Program-made: the position numbers and the translations under genes | Part shown: positions 1 through 5,850 of the stretch, piece after piece | Position numbering within the stretch: the first letter of the stretch is position 1 | Layout of the letters: every line of letters begins with the position of its first letter | Notes under the pieces: model-generated | What the model saw: the letters and a program-made list of their open reading frames with translations, nothing else | Told to the model about the DNA's origin: nothing | Database searches by the model: none | Source: Bacteroidota bacterium | GTDB lineage: Bacteria; Bacteroidota; Bacteroidia; Bacteroidales; VadinHA17 | Length of the DNA: 7,885 nucleotides | Reading direction: 5' to 3' | NCBI GenBank assembly: GCA_015222065.1 | Contig: JADFUQ010000054.1 | Span: 1-7,885 of the forward strand

Positions 1-788
1 ATCTGATAGAAGAACGAACCAATGAAGTTGAAAGATCACAGAAATCATTGGTTTTATTGCTGGAGGATGTTAATGAAGTTAACCTGGAACTAAAGAGTGT
101 TAATACCATTTTAGATGCTACTAATAAAGAGCTTGAAGCATTCTCATATTCGGTTTCTCATGACCTGCGGGCTCCGCTAACCAGAATGGATGGCTTTAGT
201 AAAGCACTAATTGATAGCTATTCAAACAACATGGATGATAAGGCTGTACATTTTCTTAACCGTATAAGGGTATCAAGTCAGCACATGGCAAAACTTATTG
301 ATGATCTACTCTCACTTTCAAGAATAACGAGGGAAAAAGTTACCAGGCAAAAGGTTGATCTGTCACAAACAGCAGATAAAATTGCAGAGGAATTAAAAGC
401 ATCTGAACCCGGAAGACAGGTGAATTTTGAAATTGCAAAAGGATTGAGTGCAAATGCAGACCGCAAATTTGTTGTTATAATTCTTGAAAATCTTCTGGGT
501 AATGCTTTTAAATTTACAGGAAAGAAGAAAATTGCTATCATTGAATTCGGTAAAAAAATAATTAATAAAGATGAGGTTTTTTTTATAAAGGATAACGGTG
601 CCGGGTTTAATATGAAATATTATAATAAAATTTTTACTGCATTTCAACGCCTCCATTCAAATGAAGAGTTTAAAGGTTCAGGAATCGGATTGGCAATTGT
701 ACAAAGAATAATAAATAAACACGGAGGAAAAATATGGGCTGAAAGTGAGGTTGGCGAAGGAACAACGTTTTATTTTAAATTTGAATAA
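1..788 (+). CDS. Sensor histidine kinase, 3' part (5' end outside window)
   Basis: This is the C-terminal part of a histidine kinase that autophosphorylates on His and passes the phosphate to a response regulator. The reading frame (codons starting at base 3) is open to the left edge, so the TTG at 48 is not a real start. An upstream stretch rich in Glu, Leu and Asn looks like a coiled-coil linker. The H-box reads SYSVSHDLRAPL, with the His codon at 159-161. The N-box (ENLLGNAFKFT), G1 box (KDNGAGF) and G2 box (GSGIGLAIV) of the ATPase domain follow, so the kinase core looks complete. No membrane segment is visible in the part present; any sensor domain (PAS, GAF or phytochrome) would be upstream. 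The gene ends with TAA, and the repeat arm of an S23 element starts at the next base. The hybrid kinase at 1364 on the same strand is a plausible phosphorelay partner by proximity only. Confidence 0.93.
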   Translation, partial: LIEERTNEVERSQKSLVLLLEDVNEVNLELKSVNTILDATNKELEAFSYSVSHDLRAPLTRMDGFSKALIDSYSNNMDDKAVHFLNRIRVSSQHMAKLIDDLLSLSRITREKVTRQKVDLSQTADKIAEELKASEPGRQVNFEIAKGLSANADRKFVVIILENLLGNAFKFTGKKKIAIIEFGKKIINKDEVFFIKDNGAGFNMKYYNKIFTAFQRLHSNEEFKGSGIGLAIVQRIINKHGGKIWAESEVGEGTTFYFKFE

Positions 789-822
789 GGTGAGTAGGTG
801 AGTGAGGTGAGTAGGTGAGTGG
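789..822 (+). repeat. Left octamer arm of the S23 element
   Basis: Two 17-bp tandem copies (789-805 and 806-822) differ only in their last base. Each copy contains two 8-bp units, GGTGAGTA and GGTGAGTG. The arm is the inverted counterpart of 1257-1290. Confidence 0.9.
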
Positions 823-855
823 TTTAGTAATAACGGAAATAAATATATTAGAAAA

Positions 856-1236
856 ATGAGTGAAAGAAAATCTACATTTGAGACCCTGGATGTCTGGAAA
901 AAGGGGAGGGAATTGCGGAATAAAATATCTAAACTTACTAAGAGTTTTCCGTCTGAAGAGAAATACAGACTAACAGATCAAATGATTCGTGCCTCACGTT
1001 CTGTTACTGCAAATATTGCAGAAGGATATGGGAGATATCATTACCAGGAAAATATTCAGTTTTGCAGACAAGCAAGAGGTTCATTATATGAATTAATTGA
1101 CCACCTCTATGTTGCACTCGATGAGGAGTATATTGATAATAACGATTTTAATAATTATAAATCAGATATTAATGAAGTAATTAGAATATTAAATGGATAT
1201 ATAAAATTTCTTGAAACAAAGAAGAGAGATAAGTGA
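856..1236 (+). CDS. Four-helix-bundle protein, S23 / 23S rRNA-intervening-sequence family
   Basis: A 126-residue protein of the S23 family (23S rRNA intervening-sequence protein, TIGR02436-like). Family hallmarks are present: an N-terminal LDVWKKGRELRNKI stretch, FPSEEKYRLTDQMIRAS near residues 31-47, SVTANIAEGYGR near 49-60, and RGSLYELIDHLYVAL near 74-88. The length is normal for the family and the helices are amphipathic, with no signal peptide or membrane segment. Related proteins form pentameric four-helix bundles, and the Avd subunit of diversity-generating retroelements belongs to the same fold; the molecular role of free-standing members is unknown. The ATG at 856 is the first Met before the conserved region, with no clear Shine-Dalgarno. 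The stop codon at 1234-1236 lies in direct-oriented copies of the flanking repeat, so gene and arm are physically joined. Confidence 0.92.
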   Translation: MSERKSTFETLDVWKKGRELRNKISKLTKSFPSEEKYRLTDQMIRASRSVTANIAEGYGRYHYQENIQFCRQARGSLYELIDHLYVALDEEYIDNNDFNNYKSDINEVIRILNGYIKFLETKKRDK

Positions 1237-1256
1237 GTTGAGTAAGTTAAGTAGTT

Positions 1257-1290
1257 CCAACTCACCAACTCACCTACTTACCTACTTACC
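1257..1290 (-). repeat. Right octamer arm of the S23 element
   Basis: Read on the minus strand this is GGTAAGTA twice, then GGTGAGTT twice, then GG. It pairs with the left arm at 789-822. Directly upstream, 1233-1256 holds degenerate units in the opposite (plus) orientation, so a local hairpin could also form between 1233-1256 and this arm, for example AAGTAG (1249-1254) with CTACTT. Confidence 0.88.
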
Positions 1291-1363
1291 TGATTTTTCA
1301 ATTATTTATTACTTTTATAATTATATACTAATTTGACCAATTGTTAAACTAAATAATTTTCAT

Positions 1364-3295
1364 ATGCAAAACCTTAAAATACTTATTGTAGATGATGTTC
1401 CGGATGATGCGGAATTGGTTGCCGTGCAATTGAAACAACAGGGAATTAAATTCTCATGGAAACATGTTGACAATGCACAAAAATTAAAGAATGCCTTAAC
1501 TGATGAAGCATGGGATGTCGTGATCACAGATTATTCCATGCCTGGTTTCGATGGCATTGAAGCATTAAGAATTGTGAACGAATATGATGAGGATTTGCCT
1601 GTTATTATGGTATCAGGTACCATTGGTGAGGATGTAGCAGTTGAGGCAATGAAAAAAGGTGTACATGATTATCTGATGAAAAACAATCTGCTTCGCCTGG
1701 GACCTGCTTTATTAAGAGAAATTGAAGATGCCGAAAACCGGCGACAGCACAGAAAAGACCGGGCAGCTCTTGTTCAGAGCGAGGAAAAATTCAGATTGTT
1801 GGTAGAAAATGCACCTGTTGGTGTATCTATCGCCAGCCTGGATGGAAAATTTCATACTGTTAATAAGGCATATTGTGATATTGTCGGATATACTGAAAGG
1901 GAATTGCTCAATATGACATTTTTGGAACTTACAGTTAAAGATTTTAATGAAAAGAATGTAAAGATAGTAGATAAACTTCTTGATGGAAAGATTAAAAAGG
2001 CAAGGATAGAGAAGCAGTATATACGAAAAGACGGGGAAATTATTGACGTGGTAATAAACACAACTGTTAAAAAAGATGAAAAAGGAAATCCGGAATATTT
2101 GATTGGAATACTGGAAGATATTACTGAATTGAAAAAAAATGAAAAGGAACTGATAATTGCCAAAGAAAAAGCTGAAGAATCTGACCGTCTGAAATCTGCA
2201 TTTTTGTCAACAATGTCGCATGAGTTTCGTACTCCTCTGAATGCAATCCTCGGTTTTTCTGAATTAATAGATGATAATCTGCCTAAAGATGAAGTAATTA
2301 ATTTCGTCAAATTAATCAACAAAAGTGGTCAATTGCTATTCGAAACAATTGAGGATATTCTTGAAGTTACTGATATTGAAAGTGGAAAGTCAAGGGTTCC
2401 AAAAGAAGAATTTAATGTTTGTTTACTTCTTCAGGATCTGTACTCCGAAATGGAATCATTACTGGAAAAGGAAAAAAAGCAGCATCTTGAAATAAAATAT
2501 CATCCCCCTGCCGATGGGAACAAAATAACTTTCATTACCGATAAATCAAAATTCAAAAAGATACTTATCCTGCTCCTGAAGAATGCAATTAAGTTTACAC
2601 ATGAAGGATATATTGAATATGGATTCAAACCTGAACAGGATAAAATAGTTTTTTATGTGAAGGATACCGGAATAGGTATCTCGGAAGATGAGCGAGACAT
2701 TGTTTTTGAAAAATTCAGACAGGTTGATGACACTCATACACGTAAATACGGAGGTGTTGGATTAGGTCTAACCCTGGTAAAAAAGTTGATTGAATTGCTT
2801 GATGGAAGGATATGGTTCGATTCTGAGCTGGGGAAAGGGTCAGTTTTTTATTTCTCGCTTCCATACGGTAAACCGGAGGAAGAATTAGCAGTGGAAAAGA
2901 AAACCGGTGAAAAGAAAGAAAAGAAATTGCTAAGTGATAAAACAATATTGATAGTTGAAGATGAAAATTCTAATTACCTGCTTCTTGATAAATTATTAAG
3001 ACTTGAAAATGCAAATACAATATGGGCAAGAAACGGTGAAGAATCAATTGAGAAATTTAAGGAAAATAAAGATATAGACCTTATTTTAATGGATTTGAAA
3101 ATGCCGGTAATGGACGGCTATGAAGCAACCCGGCAAATAAAACAATTATCAGAAAATCTGCCAATAATTGCACTTACCGCTTATACAAAATCTGAAAGTA
3201 TTGAAAAAGCGAAAAGTAAAGGTTTTGACGATTATCTTGAAAAACCCATTAAACGTTCTGAGCTTTTTGAAAGAATAGGTGAATTTATTAAATAG
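1364..3295 (+). CDS. Hybrid histidine kinase, REC-PAS-HisKA-HATPase-REC
   Basis: A 643-residue soluble hybrid kinase without signal peptide or membrane segments. Residues 1-120 form a receiver domain with the acidic pair D10-D11, phosphoacceptor D56 (TDYSMPG) and K106; the Lys is followed by Asn rather than the usual Pro. A PAS domain (about 142-258, ending YLIGILEDITE) should sense a ligand or serve as a dimer interface. The HisKA H-box has H286 (STMSHEFRTPLNAI). The ATPase domain has N407 (LLKNAIKFT), D434 (KDTGIGI) and a GVGLGL G2 box. A charged Lys/Glu linker leads to a C-terminal receiver (about 525-643) with E532-D533, D577 (MDLKMPVMDGYEA) and K627-P628. The N-terminal receiver suggests input from another kinase, possibly the one at 1-788, and the second a further phosphorelay step. 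No DNA-binding output domain is present. The ATG at 1364 lies directly before the first beta strand and has no Shine-Dalgarno. Confidence 0.95.
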   Translation: MQNLKILIVDDVPDDAELVAVQLKQQGIKFSWKHVDNAQKLKNALTDEAWDVVITDYSMPGFDGIEALRIVNEYDEDLPVIMVSGTIGEDVAVEAMKKGVHDYLMKNNLLRLGPALLREIEDAENRRQHRKDRAALVQSEEKFRLLVENAPVGVSIASLDGKFHTVNKAYCDIVGYTERELLNMTFLELTVKDFNEKNVKIVDKLLDGKIKKARIEKQYIRKDGEIIDVVINTTVKKDEKGNPEYLIGILEDITELKKNEKELIIAKEKAEESDRLKSAFLSTMSHEFRTPLNAILGFSELIDDNLPKDEVINFVKLINKSGQLLFETIEDILEVTDIESGKSRVPKEEFNVCLLLQDLYSEMESLLEKEKKQHLEIKYHPPADGNKITFITDKSKFKKILILLLKNAIKFTHEGYIEYGFKPEQDKIVFYVKDTGIGISEDERDIVFEKFRQVDDTHTRKYGGVGLGLTLVKKLIELLDGRIWFDSELGKGSVFYFSLPYGKPEEELAVEKKTGEKKEKKLLSDKTILIVEDENSNYLLLDKLLRLENANTIWARNGEESIEKFKENKDIDLILMDLKMPVMDGYEATRQIKQLSENLPIIALTAYTKSESIEKAKSKGFDDYLEKPIKRSELFERIGEFIK

Positions 3296-3368
3296 AGACC
3301 CTTAACCTTAACCATATTGTAATATCCTTGTATTTTATTTATTGTAACTAATCAGTCGGCCCGTCCCT

Positions 3369-3394
3369 GCCCGTCCGGTCAGGCGGGCGACCGG
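3369..3394. repeat. GC-rich REP-like hairpin
   Basis: CCGGTC at 3375-3380 pairs perfectly with GACCGG at 3389-3394 around an 8-nt loop. An alternative stem pairs GCCCG (3369-3373) with CGGGC (3384-3388). The two foldings exclude each other. Function is unknown. Confidence 0.5.
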
Positions 3395-3430
3395 AGTCAT
3401 CCGGGTGGGCAGTCCACAGTCTACAGACAT

Positions 3431-3456
3431 AAGTAACACCTCCGGAGATTACTTTT
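3431..3456 (+). terminator. Candidate hairpin terminator downstream of the hybrid kinase
   Basis: AAGTAA (3431-3436) pairs with TTACTT (3449-3454), enclosing the palindrome CTCCGGAG (3440-3447), and a run of four T follows at 3453-3456. It lies about 135 nt after the kinase stop codon, so it could end that transcript. The T run is short and the stem is interrupted, so confidence is modest. Confidence 0.35.
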
Positions 3457-3576
3457 AAAAAACAATGAACTTGTATTAGCTTTGTCATACCATAGCCTCT
3501 TGTTTTGTGCAATGCAGCACCAATATTTCAAAAAACAAGATCACATCATGTAAATATTCTTATAACATAACCTGAA

Positions 3577-3665
3577 TTCAACCCCGTCCGGGGTTGGGTT
3601 TTAGATTGTTACGCTATAACCACAGACGTTACTGTGGCTATCTGAATTAGACACCCTCCGGGGTC
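3577..3665 (+). repeat. Three-hairpin module, left copy
   Basis: Hairpin A is CAACCCC-GTCC-GGGGTTG within 3577-3599. Hairpin B is CCACAG-ACGTTA-CTGTGG at 3620-3637, running into GGCTATCTGA (3636-3645). Hairpin C is at 3650-3665 (GACACCC/GGGGTC) and is followed by seven T. The same order, spacing and linker occur inverted at 3831-3920. Not recognised as a named repeat family. Confidence 0.75.
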
Positions 3666-3672
3666 TTTTTTT
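3650..3672 (+). terminator. Hairpin C plus T7 run, terminator-like
   Basis: A GC-rich hairpin (GAC-A-CCC, loop, GGGGTC) is followed directly by TTTTTTT at 3666-3672, the form of an intrinsic terminator on the plus strand. No intact gene lies directly upstream, and the hairpin is also part of a repeated module, so it may only incidentally terminate transcription. Confidence 0.4.
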
Positions 3673-3830
3673 AGTCTGGCTATTTTCTGATATAAGTAAT
3701 CCCAGAGGGTTTAAGCTAAGATTAGCTGGCTTACAATATAATATACCAACAAAACTTAGCCTGATTTTATTAGTTTCGCATTTACTAAGCACGGGGGAGT
3801 TACTATGAGATAAATTGTTCCTTATATTAA

Positions 3831-3920
3831 TAAGCCCGGAGGGCTTAAAGTCAGATAGCCCCGGTCACGTCCGGGGTAACTATGCAATATACATAATACC
3901 CAACCCCGGATGGGGTTGAA
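3831..3920 (-). repeat. Three-hairpin module, right inverted copy
   Basis: On the minus strand this copy has hairpin A at 3898-3920 (CAACCCC-ATCC-GGGGTTG), hairpin B at 3859-3876 (CCCCGG-ACGTGA-CCGGGG), the linker GGCTATCTGA at 3851-3860 and hairpin C at 3831-3847 (TAAGCCC-TCC-GGGCTTA). The outer 23 bp match the left copy with one substitution. The A-to-B gaps are 20 and 21 nt and the B-to-C gaps 12 and 11 nt. Stem B differs from the left copy by two compensatory pair changes. Confidence 0.75.
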
Positions 3921-4025
3921 GAATGAAATAATAGTTAATTAAAATGTAAAATTATGAGAAATTAATTGCGTGTTAATAGAGGATACGACATGCTAAAATA
4001 GATAAACACTAATATCGTAGTATAA

Positions 4026-4127
4026 ATTTTAATTAAATTTGTTCGCTATGAAGGAACAGAGTTAGAAGAATTATGCCAACAAGCGAGCAATATGTTGTTC
4101 ATTGGCAGTCGGCGGCTTAATCGATAA
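4026..4127 (+). other. Short open fragment, possible gene remnant (unrecognised)
   Basis: A 33-codon stop-to-stop stretch contains residues such as YEGTELEELCQQ and ends LFIGSRRLNR. It has no Met near its beginning and no partner domain. GC content rises locally around 4095-4117. It could be the tail of a decayed gene or chance, and I do not recognise a family. Confidence 0.15.
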
Positions 4128-4139
4128 AAATAATCTATA

Positions 4140-4161
4140 AATTACTGTCATGGCAGTAATT
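4140..4161. promoter_or_regulatory. Probable HipB operator O1
   Basis: A palindrome with 8-bp arms, AATTACTG and CAGTAATT, is separated by six bases. Its core TTACTG-N6-CAGTAA is identical to that of O2 at 4212-4231, 71 bp away centre to centre. Paired palindromes before a hipB gene fit autoregulation by HipB; the assignment rests on position and repetition. Confidence 0.65.
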
Positions 4162-4184
4162 ATTGCAATTATATATCATATTTA

Positions 4185-4215
4185 TTGCACATATCAATAA
4201 AAGTAATTATATTTA
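4185..4215 (+). promoter_or_regulatory. Candidate hipBST promoter
   Basis: TTG at 4185-4187 and TATATTTA at 4208-4215 are separated by 20 nt. They resemble the Bacteroidota -33 TTG and -7 TAnnTTTG elements, with the last base of the -7 box mismatched. The -7 box overlaps operator O2, so a bound repressor would block it. Initiation here would give a very short leader before the ATG at 4237, consistent with the lack of a Shine-Dalgarno. Confidence 0.35.
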
Positions 4216-4231
4216 CTGCCTAAACAGTAAA
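4212..4231. promoter_or_regulatory. Probable HipB operator O2
   Basis: TTTACTG (4212-4218), six bases, then CAGTAAA (4225-4231) gives the same core as O1. It ends five bases before the hipB start codon and overlaps the candidate -7 box, a position suited to repression. Confidence 0.65.
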
Positions 4232-4236
4232 ATGTT

Positions 4237-4497
4237 ATGAAATACATTCAATATATTGGAGATGTAATTAAATATCACCGAAAAAAAGCAGGCCTAAGTC
4301 AAAAATCATTAGCAGATATTGCAGGTGTTGGCAAAACAGTTGTCTTTGATATAGAAAAAGGGAAAGAAACAGTCCAATTCAAATCATTAATTAACGTTTT
4401 TAAAGCATTGAACATTAATATATCACTGGAAAGTCCATTAATGGAAAAATGGAAGAAAGAAAGAAAGGAAGAAAGGAATTTTGGAATAATGGAATAA
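4237..4497 (+). CDS. hipB: HipB-like antitoxin, HTH (XRE) DNA-binding protein
   Basis: An 86-residue XRE-family helix-turn-helix protein. The domain spans about residues 6-62, with IGDVIKYHRKKAGLSQKSLA, a recognition-helix region around VGKTVVFDIEKGKETV, and a final helix SLINVFKALNI. In HipBA and HipBST operons this protein binds palindromic operators and, with its partners, represses the operon; two matching palindromes lie upstream. The ATG at 4237 is the first Met of the domain. The last 18 or so residues (MEKWKKERKEERNFGIME) are encoded by an octanucleotide purine array and look like a repeat-derived tail rather than family sequence. The stop TAA shares its last A with an ATG at 4497 in the hipS frame, which would allow coupled translation. 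Confidence 0.9.
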   Translation: MKYIQYIGDVIKYHRKKAGLSQKSLADIAGVGKTVVFDIEKGKETVQFKSLINVFKALNINISLESPLMEKWKKERKEERNFGIME

Positions 4498-4514
4498 TGA
4501 AAGAATGGGAAGAA
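4443..4514 (+). repeat. Octanucleotide purine array across the hipB/hipS junction
   Basis: Nine consecutive 8-bp units all begin with G: GGAAAAAT, GGAAGAAA, GAAAGAAA, GGAAGAAA, GGAATTTT, GGAATAAT, GGAATAAT, GAAAGAAT, GGGAAGAA. Two adjacent units (4483-4498) are identical. The array encodes the tail and stop codon of hipB and runs into the region before hipS. Because the unit is 8 bp, gain or loss of one copy would change the reading frame of the hipB tail. Confidence 0.6.
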
Positions 4515-4532
4515 TATAAAATTTTGAACATT

Positions 4533-4844
4533 ATGAGAAAAGCTAAAGTATTTATGCATAAATCTCTTGCAGGTTATTTAATTGAAGAAGAAAAAAATAA
4601 AAAATACCTGTTTTCTTATGACGATAACTACAAAGGGGATCCTATTTCACTAACAATGCCAGTTGAAATTAAAGAATTTTATTTCAATTCTTTTCCACCT
4701 TTTTTTGATGGACTTCTTCCGGAAGGAATTCAATTAGATGGTTTATTAAGAATAAAAAAAATAGATAAAGACGATCATTTTAGTCAATTAATAACTACTG
4801 GTTCTGATTTAGTTGGAGCAGTATGTGTGGAGGAGATGTTATGA
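4533..4844 (+). CDS. hipS: HipS-like protein (stand-alone HipA N-terminal domain)
   Basis: A 103-residue protein equal to the N-terminal subdomain of HipA (couple_hipA, PF13657-like), here encoded separately. It begins MRKAKVFMHKSLAGYLIEEE and contains SYDDNYKGDPISLTMP (about 28-43), FPPFFDGLLPEGIQLDGLLR (54-73) and HFSQLITTGSDLVGAVCVEE (82-101), typical of the family. In HipBST systems this small protein is the antitoxin that blocks the HipT kinase. The start at 4533 is chosen because it gives the normal family N-terminus. An in-frame ATG at 4497, touching the hipB stop, would add 12 residues partly from the octamer array and cannot be excluded; the still longer frame from 4449 lies inside hipB and is unlikely. 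The 3' end overlaps hipT by 4 nt. Confidence 0.88.
   Translation: MRKAKVFMHKSLAGYLIEEEKNKKYLFSYDDNYKGDPISLTMPVEIKEFYFNSFPPFFDGLLPEGIQLDGLLRIKKIDKDDHFSQLITTGSDLVGAVCVEEML
4829..4835 (+). promoter_or_regulatory. Strong Shine-Dalgarno that fixes the hipT start
   Basis: GGAGGAG lies five bases before the ATG at 4841 and after the upstream in-frame ATG at 4823. This favours 4841 as the start. Such a strong site is unusual among the genes in this window. Confidence 0.7.
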
Positions 4845-5767
4845 GTAGATGTCCAATCACATACGAAATAACGGAAAGCAGATATTCCAGAAATGGTTTG
4901 AACCTGCTATCCAGAAAATTAACTGATTTAATTAATATTGAATACTCAGCTGAAGAGCAAAGACATGAAGCAGCTATACGTGCAACTAAAATGTCTATTC
5001 AGGGAGTTCAGCCAAAGCTTAGCGCTATATTAAATGTTCAACAATCTAAATTAGAAATAGTTGATATAAACGGGAAATATATCATAAAACCCCAGCATCA
5101 CATATACCCGCAATTACCGGAAAATGAAGACCTGACAATGAAAATGGCATCAAAATGCGGAATAAATATACCAATACACGGCATGATATTTTCTAAAGAT
5201 GGAACGTTGTCATATTTCATTAAAAGATTTGACAGGCTGGGAAAAAACAGTAAATTACCTTTAGAAGATTTTGCACAATTAGCAGAAGAAAAAAGAGAAA
5301 CTAAGTATGAATATTCTATCGAAAAATTAATTAAGATTATTGAAAAGCATTGCACATTCCCACAACTTGAAAAAAGTAATTTTTTTAAGCGCTTTCTATT
5401 TAATTTCTTAACAGGGAATGAGGATATGCATCTAAAAAATTATTCATTGATTACTCAAAATGATAAAATAGAATTAAGTCCGGCATATGACTTTCTTAAT
5501 ACAAGTATTGTGTTAGGAAAAGATATTGAAGAATCAGCTTTAACCTTGAAAGGAAAAAAGAAAAAATTCAATCGTAATATACTTATTGACTATTTGGGAT
5601 TGGAAAGACTAAATCTAAATATGAAAGTCATTGAGAATATTCTTGTAGATTTAAGCAATGCCAAATCATCATGGTTTGAGCTAATAAATAGCTCCTTTTT
5701 AAACCAAGACCTCAAAGATGACTTTACAAAATTATTAGAAGAACGTATTGATATTCTAAAGCTCTAA
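4841..5767 (+). CDS. hipT: HipT-like Ser/Thr kinase toxin (HipA C-terminal kinase domain)
   Basis: A 308-residue HipA-fold protein kinase (HipA_C, PF07804-like) without the fused N-terminal domain; that part is encoded by the preceding gene. It starts MSRCPITYEITES, has a Gly-rich loop KMSIQGVQPKLSA with S52, a YIIKPQ segment carrying the ATP-site Lys, FIKRFDR, the catalytic loop TGNEDMHLKNYSL with D195, and the metal-binding LSPAYDFLNT with D217. All kinase motifs are intact, so it is probably active. Characterised relatives phosphorylate aminoacyl-tRNA synthetases (HipA: GltX; HipT: TrpS) and arrest growth; the target here cannot be read from sequence. The start is set by the ATGA overlap with hipS and the Shine-Dalgarno; the ATG at 4823 would add six residues. 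S52 is a possible autophosphorylation site by analogy with HipT. Confidence 0.92.
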   Translation: MSRCPITYEITESRYSRNGLNLLSRKLTDLINIEYSAEEQRHEAAIRATKMSIQGVQPKLSAILNVQQSKLEIVDINGKYIIKPQHHIYPQLPENEDLTMKMASKCGINIPIHGMIFSKDGTLSYFIKRFDRLGKNSKLPLEDFAQLAEEKRETKYEYSIEKLIKIIEKHCTFPQLEKSNFFKRFLFNFLTGNEDMHLKNYSLITQNDKIELSPAYDFLNTSIVLGKDIEESALTLKGKKKKFNRNILIDYLGLERLNLNMKVIENILVDLSNAKSSWFELINSSFLNQDLKDDFTKLLEERIDILKL

Positions 5768-5771
5768 AATT

Positions 5772-5791
5772 ATATCTGTTCGGGTATAAAA
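5772..5791 (+). repeat. Inverted-repeat partner of the FISUMP remnant 3' end
   Basis: ATATCTGTTCGGGTATAAAA begins five bases after the hipT stop. On the minus strand, 5952-5972 reads the same except for one inserted base. The two copies bound a 201-bp segment, which could look like a MITE, but the right copy is clearly coding sequence for ISVRCIK. Confidence 0.7.
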
Positions 5792-5850
5792 CATGGCGTA
5801 TTATAGTGTTGCAGTGTTCCGGGTGTTCTATATTGCGAAACTCAGGAGTC

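Larger units (their letters stand above)
789..1290 (+). mobile_element. S23 (four-helix-bundle) element with inverted octamer arms
   Basis: A 502-bp unit consists of one small ORF (856-1236) between two 34-bp arms in inverted orientation. Each arm is about four copies of an 8-bp unit close to GGTGAGTA. In RNA the arms would pair over almost their full length, with one bulge, two mismatches and three G-U pairs. This resembles 23S rRNA intervening sequences that encode S23 proteins in the loop of a long stem, but here the unit lies between two protein genes. Its left end touches the stop codon of the upstream kinase. No target-site duplication is evident. Calling it mobile is inference from the architecture; no transposase is present. 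Confidence 0.6.
3296..3576. other. Gene-free spacer after the hybrid kinase, with hairpins
   Basis: No credible ORF on either strand. The spacer contains a duplicated CTTAACC near 3300, a GC-rich hairpin cluster at 3361-3415, a possible terminator at 3431-3456, and an extended hairpin at 3498-3540 (TCTTGTTTT pairing with AAAACAAGA, with an inner GTGC/GCAC stem). The GC-rich patch stands out from AT-rich surroundings, as REP-like repeats often do. Confidence 0.5.

Noticed and set aside
856..1236. Four-helix-bundle gene as the Avd subunit of a diversity-generating retroelement
   Set aside because: No reverse transcriptase, template repeat or variable repeat is present; the flanking octamer arms fit a stand-alone S23 unit.
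3601..3792. 63-residue minus-strand ORF
   Set aside because: It runs through hairpins B and C of a repeat module, has no recognisable domain and no ribosome-binding site.
3577..3920. CRISPR array
   Set aside because: The repeats are hairpins in inverted orientation with non-uniform spacing, and no regular direct repeat-spacer pattern or cas gene is seen.
4449..4532. hipS start at the ATG at 4449
   Set aside because: It would overlap hipB by 49 bases and add residues from the purine array that family members lack; 4533 gives the usual N-terminus.
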